Source of the DNA: Coniferiporia sulphurascens
Taxonomy: Eukaryota > Basidiomycota > Agaricomycetes > Hymenochaetales > Hymenochaetaceae
Assembly (NCBI GenBank): GCA_002794785.1
Contig: NBBA01000008.1
Span: 434,001-498,000 of the forward strand
Direction of reading: 5' to 3'
Length of the DNA: 64,000 bases
Shown here: piece by piece, positions 42,431 through 53,172 of the stretch
Position numbering within the stretch: position 1 is the first letter of the stretch
Layout: every line of letters begins with the position of its first letter
Position numbers and translations under genes: made by a program
Notes under the pieces: generated by a model
Database searches by the model: none
The model's input: the letters and a program-made list of their open reading frames with translations, nothing else
What the model was told of the DNA's origin: nothing

Positions 42431-44188
42431 CTAATCTACTTCCAGTACCGTACCCCGCTGCACGCTCCCCCAGCCGACGAGCCGCCAATGCTTCTCGATA
42501 CGACGCGAGAGCGCGACTTTCTCGCCGACCTCTGTACACGCTGGAGCGGTGAGCTGGATCTTCGCGAGATCCGCTTTGACGCTGATGACGCGCCCGCCGG
42601 TCGACGTCGAGCCGATGTTGATCAGCAGCAGCTCGTTCTTCACCAGTTTCGTCACCTTCGTCGTTTTCCTGTCTTCGGTCTTGACACCTAGCAGGCGCCG
42701 CAGGAGGAACAAGCTGATTTCGAGTTCTGCGTGTGCGAAGTGACGGGGTGAAGATAAGGTGATTGAGACTGAAGTAGGAAAAAAAAATAGACAGAACGGA
42801 ACACGCACCAGTAAAGATTTTTGGGAGCTTCCCCACAGCGCCGAGCACCTGGCCGACGAGTCTGTCCGCACGACATAACGTCGGGTCGATCATCGTGCCC
42901 ACACCAATAAGCCCGCCGGGCACTGCGAACTGCAGCTGGTTGTTCTCTGCGTGCAAAGACACTATACGACTGAAAATCGGCCGACATTTGTTACGTCCCT
43001 GCGCATCCTTCGTTACGATGCCCGGTCGGATCTCAACGCGCATACCGAGCGTGAGCACACCGGTAAGGATCGAGCCACCCGCGACACCACCCTTGAGCTC
43101 GTCGACCTCCGCACCCGGTTTGTTAACATCAAACGAACGGATGACAATTAGTCTCGGCGACGACGCGAAGTCGCGTACGGGAATTGGAATACGCTTCACG
43201 ATGTATTCGTTCACCGCATCGATGTTGTATTTCAGCTGTGCGGAGATCGGAACGATGGGCGAAGATTCGGCGACCGTGCCTGTATGCGTACGCTCACATC
43301 GGGATCTTATACCAGCGCAGGTAAACTAATGACGAACCTTTTACAAACGCAGTGATACTTCTCTGATGTTCGAGCGCTTGCGCCTCTTTAATCAAATCGA
43401 CCTTATTTTGCAGGATGATGATATTTTGGAGCTTCATAATCTCCACGGCAGCCAGATGTTCAGATGTCTGGGGTTGAGGGCATGTTTCGTTTCCTGCGAT
43501 GAGCAGGAGTGCAGCGTCCATGACGGCTGCACCGTTAAGCATGGTAGCCATGAGAATGTCGTGTCCGGGACAATCGACGAAGGACACATGGCGCAGCAGC
43601 TTCATTTTGTGTCCGCAACCAGGGCGCTCGCACGGTGGATCGTCCTCCTTATGTGAGGGGTATGAGCGGTAGCAACCTGGCCTCGGGCAGGCTTCATTTT
43701 GACATTTGTAGATCTAGTGCGACTGCTCTCAAAACGCAAGGAGACACATACGAAGTTAAGCGGACGTACTTTCGCGTTCGCATAACCTAGCTTGATAGTA
43801 ATATTCCGGACGAGCTCGTTCTTGAAACGAACTGTCATGACTCCCGAGATAGCTTTCACCACCGTCGATTTCCCGTGTGCGACATGTCCGATCGTGCCTG
43901 CAGCAGTCCACGTTCCTTAAGCATACGCATTCACTCAGTATTCTAGTGTGTTAATTTACCGAGATTTATCGTCGCCTATCGCACGAATTGCAAAAATAAA
44001 GGCAAGAGCTAGCTCAATAAGCCGCACAGATATCAGTCCTTCGATGTACGCACCTGCTTAGAAATGACCTCGGGTGATAGAGCTGTGAGTTTTGTCGGGT
44101 CGATAACCACTGTCGGGACCTCCTCCTCTGCGTCCTCTTCCTCTTCGGATTCTGATTCGTCATGAGGTTTTTCTCGCGTTTCGGACAT
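42431..44188 (-). CDS. GCD11: Translation initiation factor eIF2 subunit gamma, 473 aa
   Basis: GTP-binding subunit of eIF2, which delivers initiator Met-tRNA to the 40S ribosome. Six exons (44188-44054, 43975-43960, 43897-43770, 43713-43338, 43279-42809, 42726-42431) sum to 473 codons plus stop. G1 is [18 protein letters not shown] near residue 52. Then come [20 protein letters not shown] and the zinc knuckle [10 protein letters not shown] ... CERPGCGHK, followed by G3 [19 protein letters not shown]4 NKVDLIKEA and G5-like PISAQ. Beta-barrel domains II/III include [20 protein letters not shown] and [13 protein letters not shown], ending [14 protein letters not shown]. The first 45 residues are acidic ([12 protein letters not shown]). 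Exon 2 is only 16 nt. All expected GTPase motifs are intact. Confidence 0.96.
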
Positions 44189-45130
44189 CGTGAGCGTAGA
44201 GTGGTCTATCGAGACTTCGTGTCGAGAGATTTTTAGCGGGCGGCTCGACTAGCGGGCGTCGGTGGACGGATGAGAGTAAGTACTATGACTCAAAAAATGT
44301 GAATGTGACGCGGTTGTAACGCTCCCCTCATATACTCATCAGAGTCATCGCCTTTAGCCTGCGTACCGACGCCTTTCAGTTCGTCAATGTTTTCATCGTC
44401 TCTTAGTACCCCATCGAAATTCTCAAGGGGCATCCGGATCCTCAAATAACTTCGACGCAGGAAGGAAGCGTACTACTAAATTCAAATTTCGACCAAAAAT
44501 GGCTGTCAATGGTAGCCACTGCATACTACACGTTCTCCTACAAATTCTCGCCAATGACGTCCCCAAAAGACCCACTTGCAAATTGAAGACATTACTAGAA
44601 CCTACACGGATCTGGGGTTGCACGCTGGTCTACGCACTTACATTTGGCAAGGCGCATATACGTAAATAATCAGGAGTGTCTTCTAAAGGTCGCACTTATT
44701 TTCTTTGGGAGAGACTGGCCGCGTCTTCTCTACGGAAATCGCTCTTTGTTGAGGTGCCCGGATGAATTTCTAACGCGGGAGGTACGCGGTTGCAACTCGA
44801 CTGAGCTATGACGAAAAACCACAAATGATGATTGCAGGCTTTCTTCTCTTATCTGACGAGCGGGAGCTACTGGAGTACGTGAGACAAGTCTCAAGTCGAT
44901 GCATATATCCGCAAAACAAAGCTTTATAAATAATTGAGACATTCGTAATAACCATCTAGACGATTGTTTAGATGTTTGTTACTGTCTATATCTACAGGAT
45001 GTACACAGTTTATAGAGAACAAGAAAGATAAACATTAAAGAGAATTGTGCGTCGTGCATTGCATAAATTGTACAAAATATCACATTCAGTCTCCTTCCAG
45101 TCCCGAGAGCGTCAGCATTGTGTTATGAGT
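44189..45130. other. Promoter of eIF2-gamma and spacer
   Basis: Upstream of the eIF2-gamma ATG. AT content rises from about 44900. No gene was seen; the frames at 44423-44623 and 44730-44942 are unsupported. Confidence 0.4.
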
Positions 45131-46178
45131 TCAAAGCCCGTCATCAATGCTAGCGTCTGCCCAACCGCCTTTATCCCTTACTGCGCCTCCGAATTTGCCT
45201 TTCCCTCGTGCCTTTCGTCCGTTAAGTTCCTTGTACATTTCGCGCATCTCAACCTTGTTTACTTTTTCAGTCTTCTCGGCCTCTTGGCGCCATGCCTCCT
45301 CACGCGCTTCGCGTGGAGTGACGTACCCCGAGCCGGGGCGAGAGTCACCGGAAGACATAATGTTTGCGAAGGACAAAGTATTGCTGAACGGCGAGGCCGG
45401 TCGCGACGACCGGGCGGGCGTAACGTACGCCGTTCCTGCGAGGTCACGTTCCCGCCGTGAAACCGTCTGCAGGAAGGTGTGACGCTGAAAGTTTATGTCT
45501 CAGAATGTAAAATGGATGTTTGACGAATTGTAAGGACTCACCCAGTTCTGCTTAGACTCGCGACGAGTCCACTTGCCAGGCGGCAGCGACTCATCATGGA
45601 ACTGATCCTTTCTACATTGCTGGAACCATACTGGTTTTCGGATCAATCGAGGGTATGATAGATGCCATCAGTCAAGTGGGGACATGAATATATGCGACCA
45701 TGCGTACCGTAATTCAGTGTTTGGCTCTTCTCCCATTTCTTGCAAACTCGCGCACACAGCGCGAGGTCGTGGACTTCGAGGCAGCCGAATATGCGCTGTG
45801 AGACCTCTGTCGGGAATGCACGGAGGGGATCGGAAGCCGTGCTCTTCTCTCTGACAATATGCAGCGGACCGGGTATACGGCGCCTGCTCGCCCCCATACG
45901 GGTCGGGGAAGAGGGGCGGGATGACTGGCGGGATGGAGCGCCAGAACGTGAGGGGGTTCCCGGTACAGACATCTGAGGGACATCCATGTGAGTCGATATA
46001 TGCACTCTGTGGCAGAAGAAAAGCGACGTACGACGCCGACGAGCTCATCATCACGGTCCATTTCATCGGGTGTGGAGCTACGGCTGAGCGAGGCAGCCGC
46101 GAGCTTGGAGTTGAGTCGTTCGACGCCCAGGGCTTGTGGGCGGAGGACCTCCTGCAGCAGCGACATGGGTGCTGACAT
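45131..46178 (-). CDS. F-box protein, 284 aa
   Basis: Probable SCF adaptor. Exons 46178-46032, 45972-45708, 45630-45542 and 45484-45131 sum to 284 codons plus stop. The N-terminus is MSAPMSLLQEVLRPQALGVE, then Ser/Pro/Arg-rich linkers (GTPSRSGAPSRQSSRPSS). The F-box at residues about 95-135 reads DPLRAFPTEVSQRIFGCLEV then DLALCARVCKKWEKSQTLNY. It continues across the intron into VWFQQCRKDQFHDESLPP and GKWTRRESKQNWRHTFLQ, an extended block that I remember as conserved in this basidiomycete F-box group. The C-terminus has SGYVTPREAREEAWRQEAEK and a basic coiled coil. Substrate unknown. Confidence 0.8.
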
Positions 46179-46999
46179 TGGTAGGGGTGTGTGGTGGTAG
46201 GATGATAAAAGTTTGAGAGAGAAGTATCGAGCCGGAGCGGTACTTGAGCAGACTTGTCAATTACCCGATCCGTTATTGGTCACGACCCCAGAGTGGTTCA
46301 TGACGTCGCAAAAAATCCCCGAGATTTACTGGATATGGCATGCATGTCTCACGGCTTAAACAGCTTACTATTATTTGTGCACCCCAGGCTCTGATATCTG
46401 AACACAGGAGCAGGCAACCGTTTGGTTATCCTCTTTTGCGCCTTCCGTCGGAGCAATCGAAAGAGACTGATAAGAACATGCCTTGCACTTGAGAGTCTTA
46501 GAGACAATCTGGAGATCAGTATATTATTTTAAAAGATTTTCCCGAGATTTGCGTTACCCGAAGGGATTTGACAGGGACGGCTACAGGAGACGGAACCGCG
46601 CCGCGGGCAGCAGAGTTCACTTCACTACCGTTGCAAAAGACAGCAAACGGCTCGTCAAAGAAACGGTGCTATTAGCATTAAATCGAACACAGCACTGCAA
46701 ACTACCAACTTTTTGTAAGAAATGGAGGAAGAACCAGGTAAATCAAAGAGTGTGATAACGATACATGTAGTATACAACTATGCTATGCGTTGGAACCACC
46801 AGAAAGTAGATTGATGGTCAAGATAGGTCAGCCTATAAGCTTCCTGTACCTTAAAAGTGATGAACATCTTGCGATAGTCTCAGTCTCAGTTGCAGAATGT
46901 ACGAATGCGAGATCGTGAAAGCGTCAGAGAATCGTGGGCATGTCCGGATCGTAAGCTATTGTTCAGGAGGGTTCGGCGGATGTGTAAGTCCATTGCGCA
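46179..46999. other. Spacer between F-box and DHHC genes
   Basis: Promoter side of the F-box gene plus the 3' flank of the DHHC gene. The 90-codon plus-strand frame at 46483-46755 is basic but has no support as a gene. Confidence 0.4.
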
Positions 47000-49175
47000 T
47001 CATCGCAGCTCCGGAGGCCACTCGCTTCGTCGTCTCCATCTCCCTTCCGAATTGAAGCGCGGATTCACGGGATACGTAAGGCCGTCTCCCTCGCTCTGGC
47101 CCACGGGCACTGAAGGTTGGATAATTGAGTTCCTTTTCAAAGAAAGGAGAAAACACGGCAATAACTCACAGAACCATCCCCACCGATTCTTGCCCATACG
47201 GTATTCCCAATTTGAACGAGAGCTCCCCAGCCACCAAATATTACCTTCAGTATGTAGTGATCCCCACTCTTCGTCCCACTGCTTTCGAATTGCGCTTCTT
47301 TTTTTGTGCACATTCATCCTGCTAATTGTACCAGTCACCGGAAATAGCGGAACTCAGCGATCAAAAGTATGAAGGACATGCATATTCGGAATGGACGTAC
47401 CCCCAGTCGCACAACGGCGCCAGTTGTCCAATAATTTCCCGCTCACGCTCTCTCATCCCGCCTATGATTAACGATTCGACGCTACTTTGGTTTATAAGTA
47501 TAAGACGAATTTGTGCGGCGAGCAGGACGACGGCGAATAAGGAAAACAGGCCAGCCCTTGGCGAACAAGTATGAATATCATAATATTTTGGCATTAAGGG
47601 TTGAGCTTACAGGGCTATGATGACAATCTGCTGCGGGTCAACCTTAGACAGGGGATCTGAATCTCTTTTCGCATTCATCGCAACTAATGTTGCGAATACC
47701 CACAACGTCCAAGGCGAGCACCATTGAAGGAAGTTGACGAAGAACTAGACGATTTGGAATGGTTACGAGGTTCTTGAGGCAGTTCAGAATAGTACGAACC
47801 TTCTGGTTGTAGGCGCCGACGCATTGCCCAATCCCTGTCAGACCCCATGTTAAATGAATTCATCAAGTGTGTGATAACTTGACTTACAAGGACAGTGGTG
47901 GTCATACATAAGCACGCACTTTCCGAAACATGTGTCAGAGAAAAGCTAGACAGTAATACTAGCTGGTACTCACAGTGCCGCAGACCCGGCAATGGTGTGC
48001 CCTCATCGGCTTAACAAGCCCATCCCTAGTACAATACCTGTATTCCGGTAAAAGCGCAGGATATGCCGGCGGACGCCTCCCAAGCACTGACGACTGATGT
48101 CCGCTTTCAGAGCTCCGACCAGCATTGTCCGCCTGATTCACCATGGACTGAGCGGGAGCCCTCGGCGGCAGAGGTGTGAGCTTTGGATTATCAAACGGGT
48201 GCACATCCGCGCTCGTAGTTCCGGTAGACGAGCCAGCCGCCAATGGCTCCGCGCTTGACCCTTGGTTCTCACTTGGTCTTCGCGCTCTGCCGCCCCGCTC
48301 GCTTGATCTGTGTCTACTGCTCGTGCTCGGCATCCGCCTCGGAGGCAATGCGGTATTTAGGGTACTGGGCTTCGGAGGCGTGGCGCGAACACGAGTACCA
48401 GCATCCCTCTCCAGATCGCGTGAGACAAAGTGAGCCTGAAGGGGCTGCGGAGGCCCTTCATTCGTTGGAGAGCGCGATGGAGCTGGGGATATTTCCGCAT
48501 ACGGTGTTCCGGCGATTTCATCGTCAGCGGAGTCCCAATTGTCGCTGGCGCTGTCAGAGTCATAGTTGCGAAAACGCGAAGGAGTCGGCGCGGACCGTCT
48601 CCGTCTGCGGGGAGCATTAGCCTGCGGTGCGGATGACTTCTCAACGAACTGGAAATTAGCGGCCGTTAGCTAACGCAAGCCGGATATGGCAGGTGAGACA
48701 CACATCTCTTGCAAATCCAGGGGGGGTTAGAATGAGCTGGGCGTATGTTAAGTTTGGTGAAAGCTACATTAAAAAGAATACGCACCTTAAGGTAACTCCA
48801 CCAAAACATGAGACCCAGTAGACAGAACACGACCAAAAACGCGACTTGGAGCACAGTCGCCACCTTAGCCGAATTACGCGCATGATTGGCAAAGTAGCAC
48901 TCACTGCCCATGCCTCTCCCACCCATTGCATCTGCATCCCGTCTGATCATCGGCAAGCAGAATCTGCCGATGTATACGTACCACGCGTACCCTGCCATCC
49001 CAATTACGAAAGCAATAACGAACTTGCGCTCGACCCATGGGCGCGGTTTGTTGCTGCGTGTCCGTTGTTTGCGTTGTAATTTGACTTGCTCGGAAGAGCC
49101 AATGAAACGGCGCTTTGCTTTCTTTTCCTCTTGGCCATTGTCTGGAGGAGCGGCGACATTTCTGCTCGCTGCCAT
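47000..49175 (-). CDS. DHHC-type protein S-palmitoyltransferase, 570 aa
   Basis: Membrane enzyme that S-acylates cysteines of target proteins. Nine exons (49175-48786, 48736-48704, 48648-47974, 47918-47888, 47834-47800, 47744-47611, 47556-47401, 47318-47170, 47109-47000) total 570 codons plus stop. Two N-terminal spans (KFVIAFVIGMAGYAWYVYIG; VLQVAFLVVFCLLGLMFWW) are followed by LILTPPGFARDFVEK, a Ser/Arg/Pro-rich loop of about 200 residues, and the CRD: YRYCTRDGLVKPMRAHHCRVC then [20 protein letters not shown]. The DHHC tetrad is at 47903-47892. Two more spans (WTLWVFATLVAM; LFSLFAVVLLAAQIRLILI) precede a conserved tail with WWLGSSRSNWEYRMG and GLTYPVNPRFNSEGRW. The long loop between span 2 and the CRD is unusual in length. 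The specific fungal PFA/ERF orthologue is not settled. Confidence 0.92.
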
Positions 49176-50733
49176 CGGGGGTGAGGAGGACGTCGGCAAG
49201 CAGGGTCACGGTACAGCCTTGTTGCCTCCGGCCAACCCACTAGTACTTATAAAATGATGACGCAATTATAAATAGGACGAAGTCTATTTACGTAAATAAG
49301 CACAAGATTATAATCTAATTCAACGAGGCCATCGGCCCCGTTTGGGCCGTCGCCGAACTCCCACCTAAATATATTCTCTTATATTTTTTGTTTCTGCCCC
49401 CCTGGTCCATTCACTTTCACCATCCTTTGGGAGCTGAATGGCTGGTACGTTTTGCTTCTTATTCTTCCGGATTTTTTGCTTTTATGATCACGTTTTCATT
49501 CCAATTAACGGTCCTTTTTCCATAGCGTATACTAGCACTGTAGTGCCAAGACAGCCGAGGGGTTGAATTTCGCGGTTCCACCTGCTGCGCTGCGGGATAC
49601 TTAGAATGTCAGAAAGGATACGAACGGAGAGCCGATAACTTGTATTATCTGCAATAACTCGAGTAAACTACCCTCACTTGGCTTGGTGGCCGCCTCTGCA
49701 GCGAGTTTACCAGTTTTTGTTTTCATTGTTCACAGACGATGAGCTCGGCAGCGGCAGACCAAATTCTAACGTGTCAAAGACTAAGTCGTCAACGGTAGAA
49801 TCCTTGTTATCGACGGAAGGAAGCCCAACGAAGAGTGAATAGTTTATAGGCCCTTCGTTCACACATTTTGACCAAACGCTGTCCTTAAGTGTACCGACCC
49901 ATTCGCGAAAAAAGGGTCGTCCTGTGATGGATTGATGATTGCATTTTAAGATATTAATGCATTCAGACCCTCTGAGTCACATGCCCAAAAGCAAGTGCAC
50001 TGATTGATAGCCAATACCTTCCAAGTTCTGATAGTCGCTGGGATGAAAGATCGTCGATTATCGCCCCGTATGCTTGGGTGCCCTATATCTGATGGTAAGG
50101 CGTCTCACTGAGCTACAGGTCGTATTTGGAGGCTGAGGCAATCGTTATGAGACCACACGTCGGCTGGTGGTCATTATTCAGGCAAGGCCACCATTATCTA
50201 CCGGACGGTATGCATCTTGGAACTGATTAAAACTGTCACTTCTTCATGAGGGGCAAGACCTAAAAAGAGAGACAATCCTCGGCGAATGAAGGTCTATTCC
50301 AGGAAATGCGTCTATGGGCGCCTAGCAGTACATTCCCTTGTCTCCTTGTTTTCCCTGCCGTGTCTTGAATTTGTTGCAGTCATTTTCCAGCGAACCTCGG
50401 AACCAGAATCAGGTAGTGTGTAGCCCCCAAAAAACCAACAGACAAAGAGTAGTCCAGAATAGCGTTTTAGTCCGATATCTGTCGCAATTGGGCAAATGAT
50501 CTTTTCGTTCAGAAGACGATACGGAAGAAGTTTTTTTTCAAGACAAATCGCAGAGTGGGACTCTCTACGCAGTTATGGCCACCGTGGGTGCTAACCATGT
50601 AGCCAGATTTCTATCGCAGATCCAATCAGTATAGGAATTTTGTGTATACAAGATGCGTTTTTAGCCGAGAAAAGGGAAAGAGCCTGGCGTGTTCGCGCAT
50701 AAGCCAGTACCGTAATCCCACCTAACCATCCCT
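49176..50733. other. Intergenic, no clear gene
   Basis: About 1.55 kb. A tRNA D-arm-like stretch on the minus strand near 50100-50125 lacks the rest of a tRNA. No open frame with support. Confidence 0.45.
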
Positions 50734-53042
50734 TCAAGCTTCATCGTAGAGGTGCCTTTTTGCGACTCTTTCATCGTGGAGTCTTTCAATCTCGCGCAAG
50801 TCAATGATCTTAAATGGCCATGTAAACCAGTTTCCTCCTCCTCTCATAATGGGCAAGTCCATGTCTTCCAGGAGATCGTCGGTAAGCTGAGGATAACTTA
50901 GGTGGTATTTGTGAGACAACTTCTCACTAACAACGAGGAGTATACTGGAAAATTTAACTCACTTCCAAAAAGCAACACCAGAGCTATAGCTCTCGTTCAC
51001 CCAAGACAGCATCCCAGGATAGCGCTTCCTCAGCCACGCCGCCGTATTTTGAGTATGCGCAAGAGCGTTTTCAACGGAGGAAGGAAGGGACAGGAACGGG
51101 TCGTCGAGGAAGTAAGACGAAATCCAGTGTGCTGCGACTTCGAAGGTGTAACCGTTGTTTGTAGTAAACTGCATAGATAAATAAATAGATTTTAAATCAG
51201 ACTAATCTCGTTTGTACAATCGGTTACAAACCACTGAACCGTTCACAGCAAAGTCCCTGTTGTAAAGATTGCGCGCTGGGACGATACCCCTGTAAATAGA
51301 GGTAGCGGCTTTCATGACCCCTGATCGTGTAACCGGTGGGTTCGCCAAAGAGAAGTAGGAATCCCATTCATGTTCCTCGTTTCCGCTAAGATCATGTACT
51401 TGTCGACCGATACCAAGATCATTACGGGTACCCTCTGTGTATCTCAAAACGTCGACCAAAGCTTCCTTTGATAAAAAGCTATCGATTCGTCTTACCATCA
51501 AATAGAGCGTCCCAGCTTGAATTGAATCCCGTGCAGAGGATGACGGCGTCCGCTTCGATAGTCCGACCGTTGTCAAGTACCACGTCCCCTCCATTTGGGG
51601 CGAATGAAGAAGCTCGGGCAGGCGCGATCACATTGATCTTGTCCTCCTTAACCAACGAAAAGAACCCCGTGGGTGCTCCAACACCCTCGTCGTTAGTACG
51701 GATCCCCCAAAACAATGAATGTGCGTTTCGAAAAGGTGAAGCCGCTGGAATGGAAAACGTGAAGAACTACATGAAAACATCAGCATAATGTGAGCATACA
51801 TGTATATTTAAAGGAAAGCTGACGGAGCTCCAGGTCAAAAACCTCCAGAATCCGTGGGTAATGAAACTCCCTATCCTTGTAGTATGAAGGAAGCGTCTGT
51901 GACCTGCTTTTCAGCTGACGATTTATTTGAAACGGAACAATAACGCACTCAAGTCTGGTTCGTAGGTGAATATGTGGGGAAAGTACAGCGAGAAATCTGC
52001 TCTTTCTGATAAAACCGGGCAATGGAATTGGTGCGGCCACAAACGCGTCTGCTTTATCAAAGACCATAGTAACATTACGGCCTTGATTGGCCAAATACGC
52101 TGTTATGCTGATGACGTGTTAATACCCGTTGCATTGGGAAAACATGCGATATAACGTACTCTTGCGCAGACTTTCCACCTCCTATGACGACAATCGTCCC
52201 GGCTTTCGGCCGAACTCGGGATAATAGGCTTTTTAAATTCGCCTTGAATTCAGACGAGTGAAAAACCAAGCCTGCGAAGCCCATCTTCTTAGCCACAGAA
52301 GGGGACAGTAACGGCGGGATATAGGCTTGGCTCCATCCCTATAACAGAATATGAGAAGATTTATAAAACCCGGGCATGATATCTTTACCCCAGTGCACAG
52401 AACAATTTTATCAAAGACCAATTGCTCTTCAGTGCCTTTTGTTAAAATGTCCTTAACTAAAACATTCCAGCTTCCGTTTCCGTTTGCATTTCTCGAGATG
52501 TTTACGATCTCGACCTCGTAGCGTATGCGACCTTCGAGAAAACGTTCCACAAAGCGTTCCATGTACTGCTGCATAGCATCCCCAGTTAGCCTGCCTCCAG
52601 TTGTTTGAGCGCTTTTAGGCGGAGGCATAGGAAGACTTGAAAATCTAAACTCTCCATGGACGCTGAGTGATGTCAGCACGACCCAGGAAAGCAGAATTGA
52701 GATTTGAAACAGCTTTGACGCACTTGTTGAGACTCAAGCCCGGATACACACGTTCAGCCGCCCATATTCCACCGGGAGAAACGTCCCTCGTGAGAACTTG
52801 GACTTGGAATCCGTCATCCAACAGAGTTTTCGCCGTGATCAATCCTGCGGCACCAGAACCGACGACACAGACCGCAATTATAGCTCTTGCCGAGGGGTGA
52901 AAAACGGCACCCGGATGCTACGTGCGCAGACCCTCCGGCCGGGAACCATCCGACCATGCTTATACTCGGCAGGCTTCTTATCGCACGCGAAAGAACATCG
53001 GTGATAATGCGAACACGGACTTACAGTAGTTAGCCAGTGCAT
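50734..53042 (-). CDS. FMO-type flavin-dependent monooxygenase, 596 aa
   Basis: FAD/NADPH-dependent oxygenase that hydroxylates or Baeyer-Villiger-oxidises small molecules; substrate unknown. Ten exons (53042-53025, 52917-52724, 52662-52389, 52338-52160, 52107-51949, 51896-51800, 51766-51496, 51461-51232, 51168-50963, 50896-50734) sum to 596 codons plus stop. The FAD site is VVGSGAAG (residues 24-31). The FMO signature FAGLVFHSSEF is at 183-193, and the NADPH site VIGGGKSAQD is near 213-222. Later blocks are IRKSRFLAVLSPHIHLRTRL, SLFWGIRTNDEGVG, ADAVILCTGFNSSWDALFD and a C-terminal YPQLTDDLLEDMDLP with WPFKIIDLREIE. The main frame has no ATG ahead of the FAD motif. The start used here lies in an 18-nt first exon (MHWLTT) joined over a 107-bp GTAAGT intron. 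Confidence 0.85.
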
Positions 53043-53172
53043 TGGACACGAAGCCGCAGAACGGCAAGCGAGAGCGCTTAGAGATTTAGCGTGAGAAAGC
53101 GTTCCCGAGTCCTTGGCGTGGTGGCCGTTACTCTGGCTCTTGGGCTTGGGCGTGAGCTACTCGCTCCACCAG
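53043..53172. promoter_or_regulatory. Short divergent promoter, FMO / TPR-F-box gene
   Basis: Only 130 bp separate the start codons of the FMO gene (minus) and the TPR-F-box gene (plus), so the two probably share a bidirectional promoter. Confidence 0.45.

Noticed and set aside
42368..43329. Plus-strand frames opposite eIF2-gamma
   Set aside because: Antisense shadows of well-supported exons.
50085..50135. tRNA D-arm-like TGTAGCTCAGTGAGAC on the minus strand
   Set aside because: No matching acceptor stem, anticodon stem or B box follows. At most it is a degraded tRNA-derived fragment.
52860..52920. FMO gene as a 5'-broken pseudogene because no ATG precedes the FAD site
   Set aside because: A phase-0 GTAAGT-TAG intron connects to an upstream ATG, and the other nine exons are intact, so an intact gene is more likely.
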